Positions 1-10,343 of a DNA stretch of 64,000 nucleotides are shown here, one piece after another (within the stretch, counting starts at the first letter, position 1; each line of letters opens with the position of its first letter). Source of the DNA: Lyophyllum atratum (Eukaryota > Basidiomycota > Agaricomycetes > Agaricales > Lyophyllaceae); contig JACGCN010000008.1 of assembly GCA_014905825.1 (NCBI GenBank), forward strand, positions 1,364,001 through 1,428,000, read 5' to 3'. The notes under the pieces are model-generated. The model ran no database searches. It was not told the DNA's origin and was given only the letters and a program-made list of their open reading frames with translations. The position numbers were made by a program, and so were the translations under genes.

Positions 1-3000
1 CTCGGAAATGAGTCAGGGACCCTTTCCATCGATGCTCATCCGTAAAACCTCAGACGCCACAAGCGACCCCGTTCATATCATTATTTGAAGGACAAGAGCA
101 CCACCGCACGAATCCATCAGCCGAAAGGTCTATTCTTTGAGTTAATGGCATTACAACCTATAGGTCTTTCATCGGAGCGCACACGTTATCTCGATCCGAG
201 GACCGAACCCACTGAAAAAAATTGACACAACGACGAGCCAGGATGAGGGATACGTGATTTCTCTGTGTGTCTTCGTCCTAAATTTGAATTGAGGTTGGTA
301 CTACAGAGGATATCGCGCTGGGAACGAAGTCTGGTCGATGACGAGGATTACTTGTCGACGTCAAGGTCGATAGTTAAGAATTCTGCAACTGTTCAGGGTC
401 AGGATGCGGGAAGGCCAGTTCATTTAATCGATATAAAGATGCTAATCGCCGGATCATCAAGTGGCACGGAATCATCTGCGCTCATACTTCGCAATGCCCG
501 TGGTTTGGGACGGCCAAAGCAACTTGGCGTTGACGTGTCCGCCGAGTACTATCGGATGTTCATTCTTCTTCGCCGCCTGTTCTCGACCATGCAGTATCCG
601 TAAGTCGTTACGAGCAGTTTGAATTTGCAGGTTCTGGGTATCATCGAAGGCCCGCGGAGACTAGATGAGGGGTTTCAGTCAGATTCGTCGTGACAGCGTT
701 ACGTGCGCACTGCCGGCATTTACAAGAGTGTCAGTACTGATGTATGTGATAAGTATACTATACACGCCATACAGATCCCACGTATACATTGATTTCCTGC
801 ACAAGGAAATGCGAAGGGAGCTTTATCCCAGATATACCTACCTTTCACGTTTCGTACTTCCGAAGGCATGCAGTGGCATTAAACCTCGAAGGAACTGCCA
901 ATGGTTATACCAGGCCTGATTCGGATCTTGGCAGGTCCTGCTATATCGTGTCCTGTTGGTAGTTGATCATTGAGAAGGAGGATGAACAGTTACATATATG
1001 GAGTCTGGATTTGACCGCGAGGCATAAATGGAAGGCTGAAGAAGGAAAGATAGAAGAATAGAAGAGATTTCCGGAATCCCGAATCATGGCGAGACAGGAA
1101 ACGAGGAAGGGTGATTACTCGTGATACGACGTTTGACAAAGTTCACCAATAGTAGCGTCAGATCCAAGTCACACACCAAGAACATAACCTACCGCTTCTT
1201 CCATACCTTCTGAGTGCTCAGGGGGTTGCGAACAGTAATGCCCCCAAGCATACTGACAGAACAAAGTAGAGTGGCTTATCTTGACGGAGGGCTTGGTGCA
1301 ATCCACGTGTTGGGGCGTGGTGGCGAAGCCCCCTTGCTCGTCTGACAGATCCTGCCCTGCGGCGGCGTTTACATTTGCGTGAGTACGGGCGGTGCATATG
1401 CGCTCAAGTCGCGTGGCAGGGCCCGACAGACGTCTGGAATCCTTGCTGCCGGTGTAGGCATAGAAAGGAAGTTGGGAAGTAGTATTTTCACGTGATTACA
1501 TTCCACGACTGCCAGCAGAGAGGATCCCCAGGGCCGACACCGAAGACTTGGGACCATAGCAAACAAAACTGGATATAGGCACCACCCCATAGTAAGCTGA
1601 CAAGAGGTATGGTCATCTTCATCTAGTTAGACACTGGAAGAGAACGCAAGCAAAGTCAAGTCTCAACTTTGCAGGTCGGCTGTCAAGGTTGAGCGGAGCT
1701 TGACAGGTCTAGTCGTTGGCGGAGACGAAGAAAACCAGAGAAAACGGCAAGGACCGCGGAGGGGGAGAGGGGAGGGGGGATGGGAGAAGACTCGAAAAAT
1801 GGAGAGATGTTGACCATCGACGGACGTTCATAACAGCGGAGGGCACAAGGAACCGCAGCAGAGGTACAGCGGCGACTGAAAGTGCCCTACTTCGAGATCA
1901 ACTTCCAAAATCAGGCCTTCGGCTTCAGGCACAGTCCTAGGATTCCTTGTGCGCAATCCTAGGCATCTCGTGGTCGTCGATGTACTCTGGGATTTAGTCT
2001 GGTGGTCTGCAATCGGAGGGGGCGGCAGTTTGCTTGTGATCGGGTTACTAAATGTGGAGGTAGCGGAGTCACTCCGCCACAGGGACTGCAGGCTCGACCT
2101 TGGTAGATGGCCTTGCAATGGAATTGAAGACTGCTGCGCCGTTCCTCACGACGCGTTCGTTTAGCAAGCAAGTATGGGTGACACCGTCCGAGGATCGATA
2201 GTTTAAGTGTCGTCTTATCCTGATATTTTAGACTTGCTGAACGGCGGCGAGACGGTAGTTAACAGTCGAAATCTGCTTTAAAAGTCGGACATCGACAGTG
2301 GGAGAAGGGTCATGGCAGAGAAAAAGAAGTGTCGTTCCATCTCGTGTCGGCAAACGTCGGGGAGACGTAAAATATTGTCGAGAGCCTGCTGGTAAGTATG
2401 AAGTGGCGGCGGACGCTCGAGCCCGAACGCGGTCCTGTAATATGTGATGAAGTAGGATTATTAGGCTCACGGTTCTGTGGTTCTTGGGCCTGGAACATAC
2501 AGAGTGATGTTAATCAATTATCAGGTTTACGAATCACGCACTATCAAGACTTCCACATACCAGAGTAAGACAAAAGGAAAACGAAGGTCTCGATGTCATA
2601 TAGGTGCGCGCTCCGCACATGGCCTGGTTCCGGGAGTACGCACAGTGCGTCGAAGCCGTCGAATAACTGGGTGGCTATAAACCCTATGCTATTCATAGCG
2701 CAGATTCGAAACATACAGTCTCAGAGAATTCTCGAATTCGGATTCTCACCGTGTGATTCGGCGAAACATCACACTGGATCCATAGCAGCGTCCGGTATTC
2801 GCAGGCATTTTGAAGTAGGGACCATCACAGACGTTGCGTGGCATTCGAAGACGAGTATGATCTAGGGTTGACGTTGAATATGAGCACCCGAATGGCGATC
2901 GAAGAGATCAAAGATGGTCTCCCTTCAAGCCCCACAGATTACGGTAAGGAGAACAAGGAGAACCAATGCATGAGCATATATACCAATCTCCGCAGAATAC

Positions 3001-6000
3001 CGCGGACTATATCACTCTATATCATCCTACTTCGACTGCTCACGCCGCAAAGTTTAGATGACGACACCTCCCTGCGGTAATGAGGGCGTTGCGATCCAGA
3101 AGGCAGGGATCTCCCAGACGTGAAGACGGCAACATGGCAGCTCGGGCTGACTTCACACGAGTCATCCTTGACGCTGTAGAAGGCGGGCTCAAACCCCGTC
3201 TTCCGTAGGGGTCCCGTAATCCGCTCTGCTGGATGGAAGAGAGTAACTTGCAAGGGCACTCGGGTAGCTCGGCGCACTGTTCGCGATTAGCCCTCTACCG
3301 CCAGACGAGGGAATCCCAGCATCGATAGCCTCCCCCCAGTCAATTATACGAGTGGTACGCAATCGATAGCAGTGCGGCGGTGTCAATATCAAAGCGCAAC
3401 CGCCTCCGAGAGATCCGGGAATACAGAAAATAGCCTTCGCCGAGCATTCCCGCCTAGTACCACGTGGAGCGAATTGTGGGCTCAAAGAGTTCAAAGCGGT
3501 GGAACGCGGCCTTGCGAAGGTAGTGGAGTCTAGAAATCTAGTCTCTGCGCTTGGACGCGAGGAGGGGTGGAGCTGGGACGAATGTATTACCCAAGTTATA
3601 CGTAGGAGTTACATCGAAATGCGGAGGGGAAGCGATAGCGGGGGTGACGCTTGGTGATGGAGTGGGATTTCAACCGACTAGCCAGTACTGTACGACTGGG
3701 GTATCTGTGCGTGGGAGAGGGGGTGGGGGTGGGGGTGGGGGAGGGGGGCGGTGCACCATGTCCGCGCCTATGTGTCGGTACAAGTTTATAGGAAGTTGGA
3801 ACGAAAGTCGCAACTTGATATAAACCCAGACTTCGCTCGCAAGCAGCAACATCCAAGCTTCCCATGAGGTCGCATATGAATGCGTGGGTATGTGGGGTCC
3901 TTCGACGCGGATGTTGTAACGGGTTGCCACCTTCCAAGTTGTGCGAAACGCGGGTGCGGGATGCCGTGCGCCCTTCCAAGTGTTCTATCCGGGACTGCGT
4001 GTGATGGAAGTGGTGCCGGCGAATGAATGGTTGCTGGTACACTTACAGTGGGTCCAGAATCAAGACTCCATTGCAGGATAACAAGGGTGACTTCGAGGGT
4101 CGACCTTCGCATTCGCACGAAAAGGGCCAGATACGAAAGTACGGGGAAAACGACCCATTGCAGCCACCCCGGAACTAATGAGTTAGTAGCAACAACTGGT
4201 ATTCCCAGAGACGGAGGTTCCATTCCGTCAAGCCTTAGGGGTGAGTGGGGAGATGTCGGTATGGCAGCTCCTGTCGCAGCACTTCAAGCTTCACGTTCCA
4301 ATCGGGATGTGGGCGCGCATGTGCGCGGGTGCATAGGGGTGCATGTGCTCCTTATATGAGCGGAGTGATCGATCGTCGGCCCGGGTGCGCATGCAGGATC
4401 GGGAAGCGGGACATTCCAATTTGATTTTCGAGAGATTGCGAGTCTACAGTGGAATTTCCTCCTGCTCCACGTCTCTCTCCATGTGCACATATGGCCCAAC
4501 GGATGGTGGGGTGCAGACTGAGACTGGTGTTGCGCAGAGGACACAAGTGATATCGATAAATGGTTAACGCAGATTTAAGAGACGGATGAGTGCTGTTTGC
4601 GGACTCAGCGGCTGCGGCAAATCCCGTGCCAGCCGTACCCTTGCCTCTGAATCGAGCGTCCATCTCTGCGCCATCCTACATCCTAATCATGTCCGCCTCC
4701 AAGTCGGCCACTCGACGACCTTCAAAACTCCTATTTTCGACTCTTCGGCGCCGCGATGTGGTCGTATCCGCCTCCGAGTTGCCCAGTCTTCGAAATCGCT
4801 TTCTCGAGGTGTGTCGGCAAGCTGCGAGTCTTGCAGCGCCATCCAGGGTTGCGTCGCGTAACGAACCAGAGTGCGGACGCCGGAAGTCCTAATGCGTATA
4901 CATATGGTCCGTGCGCGTTCGCTGCTGCCCCTTCGAAATTAACCCCATGCTGCATCGCGCCGATGCATACTACGAAGAAGCTCACCTCCTCTCTGTACTA
5001 CATACCACCATTACCTCCTCGCATGCCCATCCTGTCAGTGACCGAAATCACCGTCAACTTGGATCAAGCTTCAAGTGATATGTATGACGATTCTGTTGCG
5101 AATGTCGAGGGCATGATCGTTTCGTTCATATTTTGGTACTGCCATTTGGATCACCCCGACGGCTCGGAGGCTCAGGTAAGTAAGGTAACGTCGGGCATGG
5201 GGGACCGCGCGGTGCCGGCGGTTCGCGGTGATCCAATGTGTGATGGTCCTGCACTTCAAGCCTTCAAGGACATGTGGCAGGTGATGCCGACGACAGGCGA
5301 CACTAGTTTGGGAAGTGGGGGTGGGGGTGGAATGCTCGTGCGCAAGCTCTGTGACCGCAGCGGGTTACGGCGTCGCCCAGCATGTTCCGACCGCACGGTG
5401 ACGGGGCCCGGGGGCGGGTTTCTGTTGGCGGCGAGCCTTGTCGCCTCGAGGCTTGTACATGCTATAATGTATATTCCTTTTTGTTGCATCGGGCCTCGAG
5501 GACGCAGGGTGGCGGAGATATCATGAGCGAATGTATATTGTCGGGGTTTCCGTAAAGCTTATTTTTTTCTTGAGTGTCCACCCAGCAACTCGCAAGGTTG
5601 GGTTGGGGCAGCGGGCAGCGGGTTATACCTATGCGTATTCTAGGCAAGTCACGATGTTGTGGTATACCCGAGGTTTATGGCCGCGTTGGCGCTGGAAAGG
5701 TGATCTCGAAGTTGGAAGAAGGATGCAGGGTGGCGGGGACTCATCAGATAGATACATGTACGAAAGTCATGTAGGGAAGATATATCCGAGCTGCATGAAT
5801 GTTTCTTGCGAAGAGGGACAGTGCAAGTACTTACTGTATGGATGAGAATGATGACGATGAGCGAGCGGTGAACTTGAGGGAATGTTAGGGTTTGGTGTCA
5901 GTGCCTATTACATGGCTCCGTCTTGTATGGGCTGTGCCCAGTTCCTGCCAATGCACATTCTTATTCTTTTAGGGATCCGAGGTCGGCCTCGAGGATAACT

Positions 6001-6395
6001 TAGGCATGGCGATGCCCAGACTAGATGCAATTTCACTGCCTATTGAGTTTACTGATTATCGACAGTGCTAGATGCTCTTCGAGATCCCGACGCTGGGGAG
6101 ACGCGCTACGGGGGATAGGAACAGGAGCATTACGGGTACACTGAACGTATAGGAGCGATGTAGGGGAAGTTGTACAGGGGATTGTCAGAATAGCTTGGGA
6201 GGGGAGCGAGGAACGTGTGATTTGGTGGAGCAGAAACGGGGTGTGGGAGTTGCCTAGTTGGACATGGGAACCGATTTCGACAAATTAGGACGGATGGGGA
6301 TCCTGAGATTGGGTGAATCTGAGATGGGATCGGGGGTTCGCAAAAGTTTTGTTGGGTGAATAAAATACTCGACTGCTATTGAATGGACGGCTGCC
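1..6395. other. Long region without a confident gene
   Basis: About 6.4 kb in which I recognise no protein family and cannot build an exon chain with continuous frame. Short open frames occur on both strands and overlap one another. The longest (4756-5526, +, 256 codons) has mixed low-complexity composition and no motif I know. A 67-residue frame with a good start at 4689-4892 (+) could be a first exon, but no continuation was found. G-rich runs lie at 3712-3752 and 5310-5335. The region may hold old, decayed repeats or lineage-specific genes, which I cannot tell apart from the sequence alone. Confidence 0.5.
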
Positions 6396-8684
6396 ATGTC
6401 CACCTCGTCCATCGCCTCGTCCCTCTCCCTGCAGGACCTCTACCAACCCCAGTCCTACCACACAGACCCCCACATCCGCCGCGACTCCCCGCTCCTCGGC
6501 TTCGACAACTACTCAGATGACCCCCTCCACTTTCCCGCCCCCGGCTTCCCGCGCGACCTCTGCGACTCCAAGGCATGTCCGCCCTCTTCTTACCCCTACC
6601 CCCAGCTAACTTTCTCACAGCGCGAGAATGCACCCCTCCCCCTGCCCCCCGCCGTGATCCCCGCCCTCCACACACGCGCCTCTGCCCTGTCCCTGCGCAA
6701 ACGCGCGTCCGCCCTCTCCCTCCGCCGCATCCCCACCAGCTCGTCCATCTACCCCGACTCCGTCCGAAACGCCGTCTACATCGATGTCGACGACGTCGGG
6801 GAGCGCCTCGGAGCCCTTCTTCACGCCTCCACGCTCTCCCGTACCTCGTCGTTCGACTCCACTCTAGAACTCGACGAGGACGAAGGCCCAGACGAAGACG
6901 CAGCGTACTTTAGTTCGCTCTACGAGAACCCCGCCGGGCCCTCTTCACAAGTCTACCTCGGTTCCCCATACGCACCCTCCTCCCCCTTCTCTCCGCCCTC
7001 CCCCCTCGACGTGTGCCTCCCATACCACTCCGCCTACACCTCCACCACGACCTCCCCCACATTCACACCCATCACGCCCCTCTCACCACCCGCACTCCTC
7101 GCCCCACCCCCACACGTCGGCTCCCGCTGGTCCCTCACCTCCTCCCTCGAAGCGCCCCCAAACACCCCCGACCACCCACCCGCCAAAAAAGAAAAAGAAA
7201 AGGGCAAGAAGGGCCTCGCCAAGCAGGCTTCGTCGCGCGACCTCAAGGAGCGGGAGAAGGCCGAGAAGGCACCCAAGCGCAAACGCCTTACGTCCTTCAT
7301 CTCCCGTCTCAGCCTCGGCGCCGGCGGACTCCTCTCCCCCACCACCACCTCCTCCGCAGGCTCATCCGCCACGTCTCTCCCCGCGCAGGAGCGCGAGATG
7401 CGGGAGGCGTACCTCGAGCGCGACGACCCGCCCATGATCATCCGCAGCCTCGCCTCCCCCTCCACCCACGATACTACCCCAGACGCATTGTATCAGTCCC
7501 AGCCCGAATGTGACCGTGACCCGCATCGCCCCACCCACGCGAGCGCCAACAGCTGGTCCTCCCTCATCCAAGGTCTCGGGCTCGGGCTCGTAGACGACGA
7601 CCCCGCCCCGCCCATACCCGCGAAAGACAGGACTCAACATGTCCCGCGCTCGCCACGTACGAAGCCCGCGCTGTCTATCTTCACCCGCCTGGCAGCGCCC
7701 GTATCTGCCTCCCAGATCCTGCACTCCCCCGCGTCTGATTGTGGGGTCGAGTGTGAACGCGAATTTGGGGAGGTGTTGGATCGTGGAACAACACCAGCCG
7801 GCGTAACGCCGACACCACCCACGCCTACGCCGGCCTCGCCTTCCTACTACTCCTCATCCTACGGGGATGCAGAGTCGAGGTCGGCGAGCCCATCCTCGCG
7901 GATGGCATTCACGTGTGCACCCCCGTCGCCTACGGCGTCTGTGCTGGACAGTGATATGGGGCACGGTTCGCGCCGTGAGAGGGAGCTGGAGAGAAGGAGG
8001 AAGGAGGGGGAGAGGGTTAAGTCGACGGTGCAGCTTGAGATGTTGTTGCCTTCTCCTGAGCTGTCTGCGCCCTCGCCCTCGCCTGTACCTTCGTCTTTGA
8101 TGAATGGGAAATCTGTAAAGGCGAAGAAGGAGAAGAAGCCCAAGAAGAGCAAAGCCAACCTCTCCCTCAACACCAACACCATCAACACCAATACAGACAG
8201 CGACTCCATCCTCTCCCTAGGCCTCGGCGTCCTCTCCACCGCCCCCACCTCCCCTTGCTTCTCACCCACCTCACCCACCTCCCCCTCCTACGCCTTCCCC
8301 GCCTCCTCTATCCCCTCCGCACCGGCCTCGCCTGAACGAGCGGTGAGGAGTAGACGCAGCACGGGGCTTGGTGGGTTCAGGGGGCTGGCTAGGCGTATGC
8401 GTTTGGGGTCCACGCCCACCCTTGCGCCTGCTGTGCCGAAGAAGGACCCTCACACCCAAGGATTTGTGGTTCCCTCGGGGTATGGGGAGTACCCGCCGCT
8501 CCCGCTGAGCCCAAGAGGGGAGGGTGTGTACACACCGGATGGGGAGTGTGTGTACCCGCAGGAGGTGGAGAGGAAGACGAGGCTGGTGTATCCGTATCCG
8601 TATGTGGATCCTGGGGTTGGAATTGGGAGGCCGGGGAGGAGGGGGTATGGCCATGCTAGGAGGAGGGAGAGCGTTGTGCTTTGA
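6396..8684 (+). CDS. Ser/Pro-rich, probably disordered protein of unknown function
   Basis: Open frame of 762 codons starting at an ATG. No catalytic domain is recognisable. Composition is dominated by Ser, Pro, Thr and charged clusters. A Lys/Glu-rich stretch (about residues 265-300) is followed by a basic block. A second Lys-rich block lies around residue 575. The C-terminus is Tyr/Gly/Pro/Arg-rich (PYPYVDPGVG). Such composition fits a disordered cytosolic or nuclear regulatory protein, which is inference only. A 48-nt in-frame segment at 6573-6620 has the form GCATGT...CTAAC...CACAG and could be a GC-AG intron, so the product may be 746 or 762 residues. The codon bias is GC-rich like other long genes here. 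Start chosen as the first ATG of the frame. Confidence 0.72.
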   Translation: MSTSSIASSLSLQDLYQPQSYHTDPHIRRDSPLLGFDNYSDDPLHFPAPGFPRDLCDSKACPPSSYPYPQLTFSQRENAPLPLPPAVIPALHTRASALSLRKRASALSLRRIPTSSSIYPDSVRNAVYIDVDDVGERLGALLHASTLSRTSSFDSTLELDEDEGPDEDAAYFSSLYENPAGPSSQVYLGSPYAPSSPFSPPSPLDVCLPYHSAYTSTTTSPTFTPITPLSPPALLAPPPHVGSRWSLTSSLEAPPNTPDHPPAKKEKEKGKKGLAKQASSRDLKEREKAEKAPKRKRLTSFISRLSLGAGGLLSPTTTSSAGSSATSLPAQEREMREAYLERDDPPMIIRSLASPSTHDTTPDALYQSQPECDRDPHRPTHASANSWSSLIQGLGLGLVDDDPAPPIPAKDRTQHVPRSPRTKPALSIFTRLAAPVSASQILHSPASDCGVECEREFGEVLDRGTTPAGVTPTPPTPTPASPSYYSSSYGDAESRSASPSSRMAFTCAPPSPTASVLDSDMGHGSRRERELERRRKEGERVKSTVQLEMLLPSPELSAPSPSPVPSSLMNGKSVKAKKEKKPKKSKANLSLNTNTINTNTDSDSILSLGLGVLSTAPTSPCFSPTSPTSPSYAFPASSIPSAPASPERAVRSRRSTGLGGFRGLARRMRLGSTPTLAPAVPKKDPHTQGFVVPSGYGEYPPLPLSPRGEGVYTPDGECVYPQEVERKTRLVYPYPYVDPGVGIGRPGRRGYGHARRRESVVL

Positions 8685-9919
8685 ACCTGAGCTGTGTAGT
8701 GCGAGGTACGTTTTCTTTCCTTTTCTTTCTTTGTTGGGGTTGTTCTGACGCTCATACTGTGTTAGGCTAGGCCTGCAACTACCCGCCTCACGGTTCCCGA
8801 GAACGTTGGGTGTGGAAAGACACGCACCTTGCGAAATATCGCCACCACTCGCCACGCCCGACCTGCCGCCCGGCCCTCGACACTGGGCTGTGGGGACTGT
8901 TCCTCTATTTTTCTTTATTTTTTAACTTTTTTTTGCTATTAGACTCTATACTAGACTTTGTGTTCTCCGTTTCTTTCTTCATTTTTCTGTCCCTCGTTAT
9001 CCTTTTCTTGCTCCTTGCTCCTTGTGCTTACTGCTTATATCACCGTCTATCGCTTTCTGCACTGGGACCACCACCCACCCCCTCCGAATCACCATCAGCC
9101 ACCGAGCGCTTTACCGTCTGACTCGCCCGCCACCCGTCACCCGTCACCACCACCACCACCACCCTCTCCGAATCATTACCACCAGCCACTGACCGCTTAC
9201 CGCTGGCGACCAGCCAACGAGCGCCTTCCCCCCTACCATCCCCTCTGAATGACCACCGGCCACCGAGCGCCTTACCACCTGAATCACCACCACCACGAAC
9301 ACCACCACCGCCGCCAGAAGCACTGGTACCCACATTATCGCCCACCATCGCGATCATCTTATCACCCCAACCCGCTCCGCACCGCCGCGAACCCCACACA
9401 CGCTCCTTGCAATTGTATCTCCATTCGCATTCGAATAAGACACTCATTTGTACACCCACGCACACACACATTCGTTGACTTGTTTTTCTGTTGCATTTCT
9501 GTACCACACTCGTTCTTCGCTCAATCTCTGTCCATGTACGCACCACGCTCTTTTTGTTTCTTTATCTCATACGTCGCATATCTCGCGCTCTGCTATTGCA
9601 TTGCATCCTCGGTGGATTTCGGACATTACTCTTACTGTACACTGTACACTGTACACTTTTTAGTACGGGTGTTTCTGGTGCTCGTTTTTGGCTTTTTCGT
9701 GTTATGGGGTTGGATGGAGGGAGGAAGGTAGAAAATCAAAGCACGGTTGCTACATGTAGTTACGGGTTGCACTTTTACATGTAGTGGAAGAGAAAGAATT
9801 TAAAAAGATGTATTAATCGCGTCGATGATTGAACAGTGAACACCCGCGAAATGTTTAGTGAGGAGGAGTCAGGACCACGAGGACTTGGAGGAGGACGGGA
9901 CGGGAGGAGAAGCAAAAGA
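8685..9919. other. Intergenic / 3' region, pyrimidine-rich and low complexity
   Basis: No coding chain recognised. The stretch after the 6396-8684 gene is rich in T/C tracts, then in CAC-type low-complexity sequence (9060-9320). A perfect triple repeat of the heptamer TGTACAC occupies 9636-9656. It could hold a long 3' UTR or a non-coding transcript; the sequence does not decide. Confidence 0.45.
9636..9656. repeat. Three tandem copies of TGTACAC
   Basis: Direct reading shows the heptamer TGTACAC three times without spacer. The core GTAC is self-complementary, so short hairpins could form in a transcript. No function is assigned. Confidence 0.8.
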
Positions 9920-10051
9920 TGAGTCGACCCAGGTTCGAACTGAGGACCTTCTGTGTTGTGACAGCCTCGATATTTCGATTCGAATGTTCATTCGAATCGA
10001 AATATCGAACCCATGTTAGACAGATGCGATAACCAACTACGCCATCGACCC
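9920..10051 (-). tRNA. tRNA-Val(AAC) with a 58-nt intron
   Basis: On the minus strand the acceptor GGGTCGA (10051-10045) pairs with TCGACTC plus discriminator A. The D arm is GCG...CGC, the anticodon stem TCTGT/ACAGA is perfect, and the T arm carries GTTCGAACC. With the intron removed at the canonical 37/38 position the loop is CTAACAC, anticodon AAC (Val). The intron is 9956-10013 and consists mostly of a perfect 20-bp inverted repeat (9967-9986 with 9989-10008, two-base loop). A-box and B-box promoter motifs are intact. It is nearly identical in its exons to the tRNA at 10247-10343 and shares its 3' flank, so the pair looks like a tandem duplication. Confidence 0.88.
9967..10008. repeat. 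Perfect 20-bp inverted repeat inside a tRNA intron
   Basis: Left arm 9967-9986 begins TCGATATTTCGATTC. The right arm 9989-10008 is its exact reverse complement, with only TT between. It fills most of the 58-nt intron of the upstream-lying tRNA-Val gene and is absent from the intron of its sister tRNA. Confidence 0.9.
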
Positions 10052-10246
10052 TTTGGTTTGAGGCGGGGATAGAGGGGATTTATGAGTTCTTTGAGGTGAA
10101 AGGGAGGAGGTGTTCTTGATCTGAAAAAGAGGCGGGTGGACGGTGGTGAAAATTTGGAATATGCAAAAATTCCCTCCATCGCCACTGGCCAGACGAGAGA
10201 GGTAGGCTGGAGGTAGGTGAAGGTGATGTACATGTGTGGCAAAAGA

Positions 10247-10343
10247 TGAGTCGACCCAGGTTCGAACTGAGGACCTTCTGTGTACATACGTAGCCTTGAT
10301 AGCTATGTTAGACAGATGCGATAACCAGCTACGCCATCGACCC
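10247..10343 (-). tRNA. tRNA-Val(AAC) with a 23-nt intron
   Basis: Same exon sequence as the tRNA at 9920-10051 apart from a D-loop base. Acceptor GGGTCGA/TCGACTC, anticodon stem TCTGT/ACAGA, spliced loop CTAACAC and T arm with GTTCGAACC. The intron is 10283-10305, inserted at the canonical 37/38 site, and is unrelated in sequence to the intron of the sister gene. Both copies share the downstream sequence GCAAAAGAT just before the discriminator base, which supports a local duplication followed by intron divergence or exchange. Confidence 0.9.

Noticed and set aside
3110..3215. Possible tRNA (B-box-like GGGCTCAAACCCC)
   Set aside because: A T-arm-like hairpin exists but no matching acceptor 5' strand, D arm or anticodon stem was found upstream.
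4756..5526. 256-codon plus-strand open frame
   Set aside because: No recognisable motif, mixed composition, overlaps equally long frames on the other strand, and no neighbouring exons could be joined.
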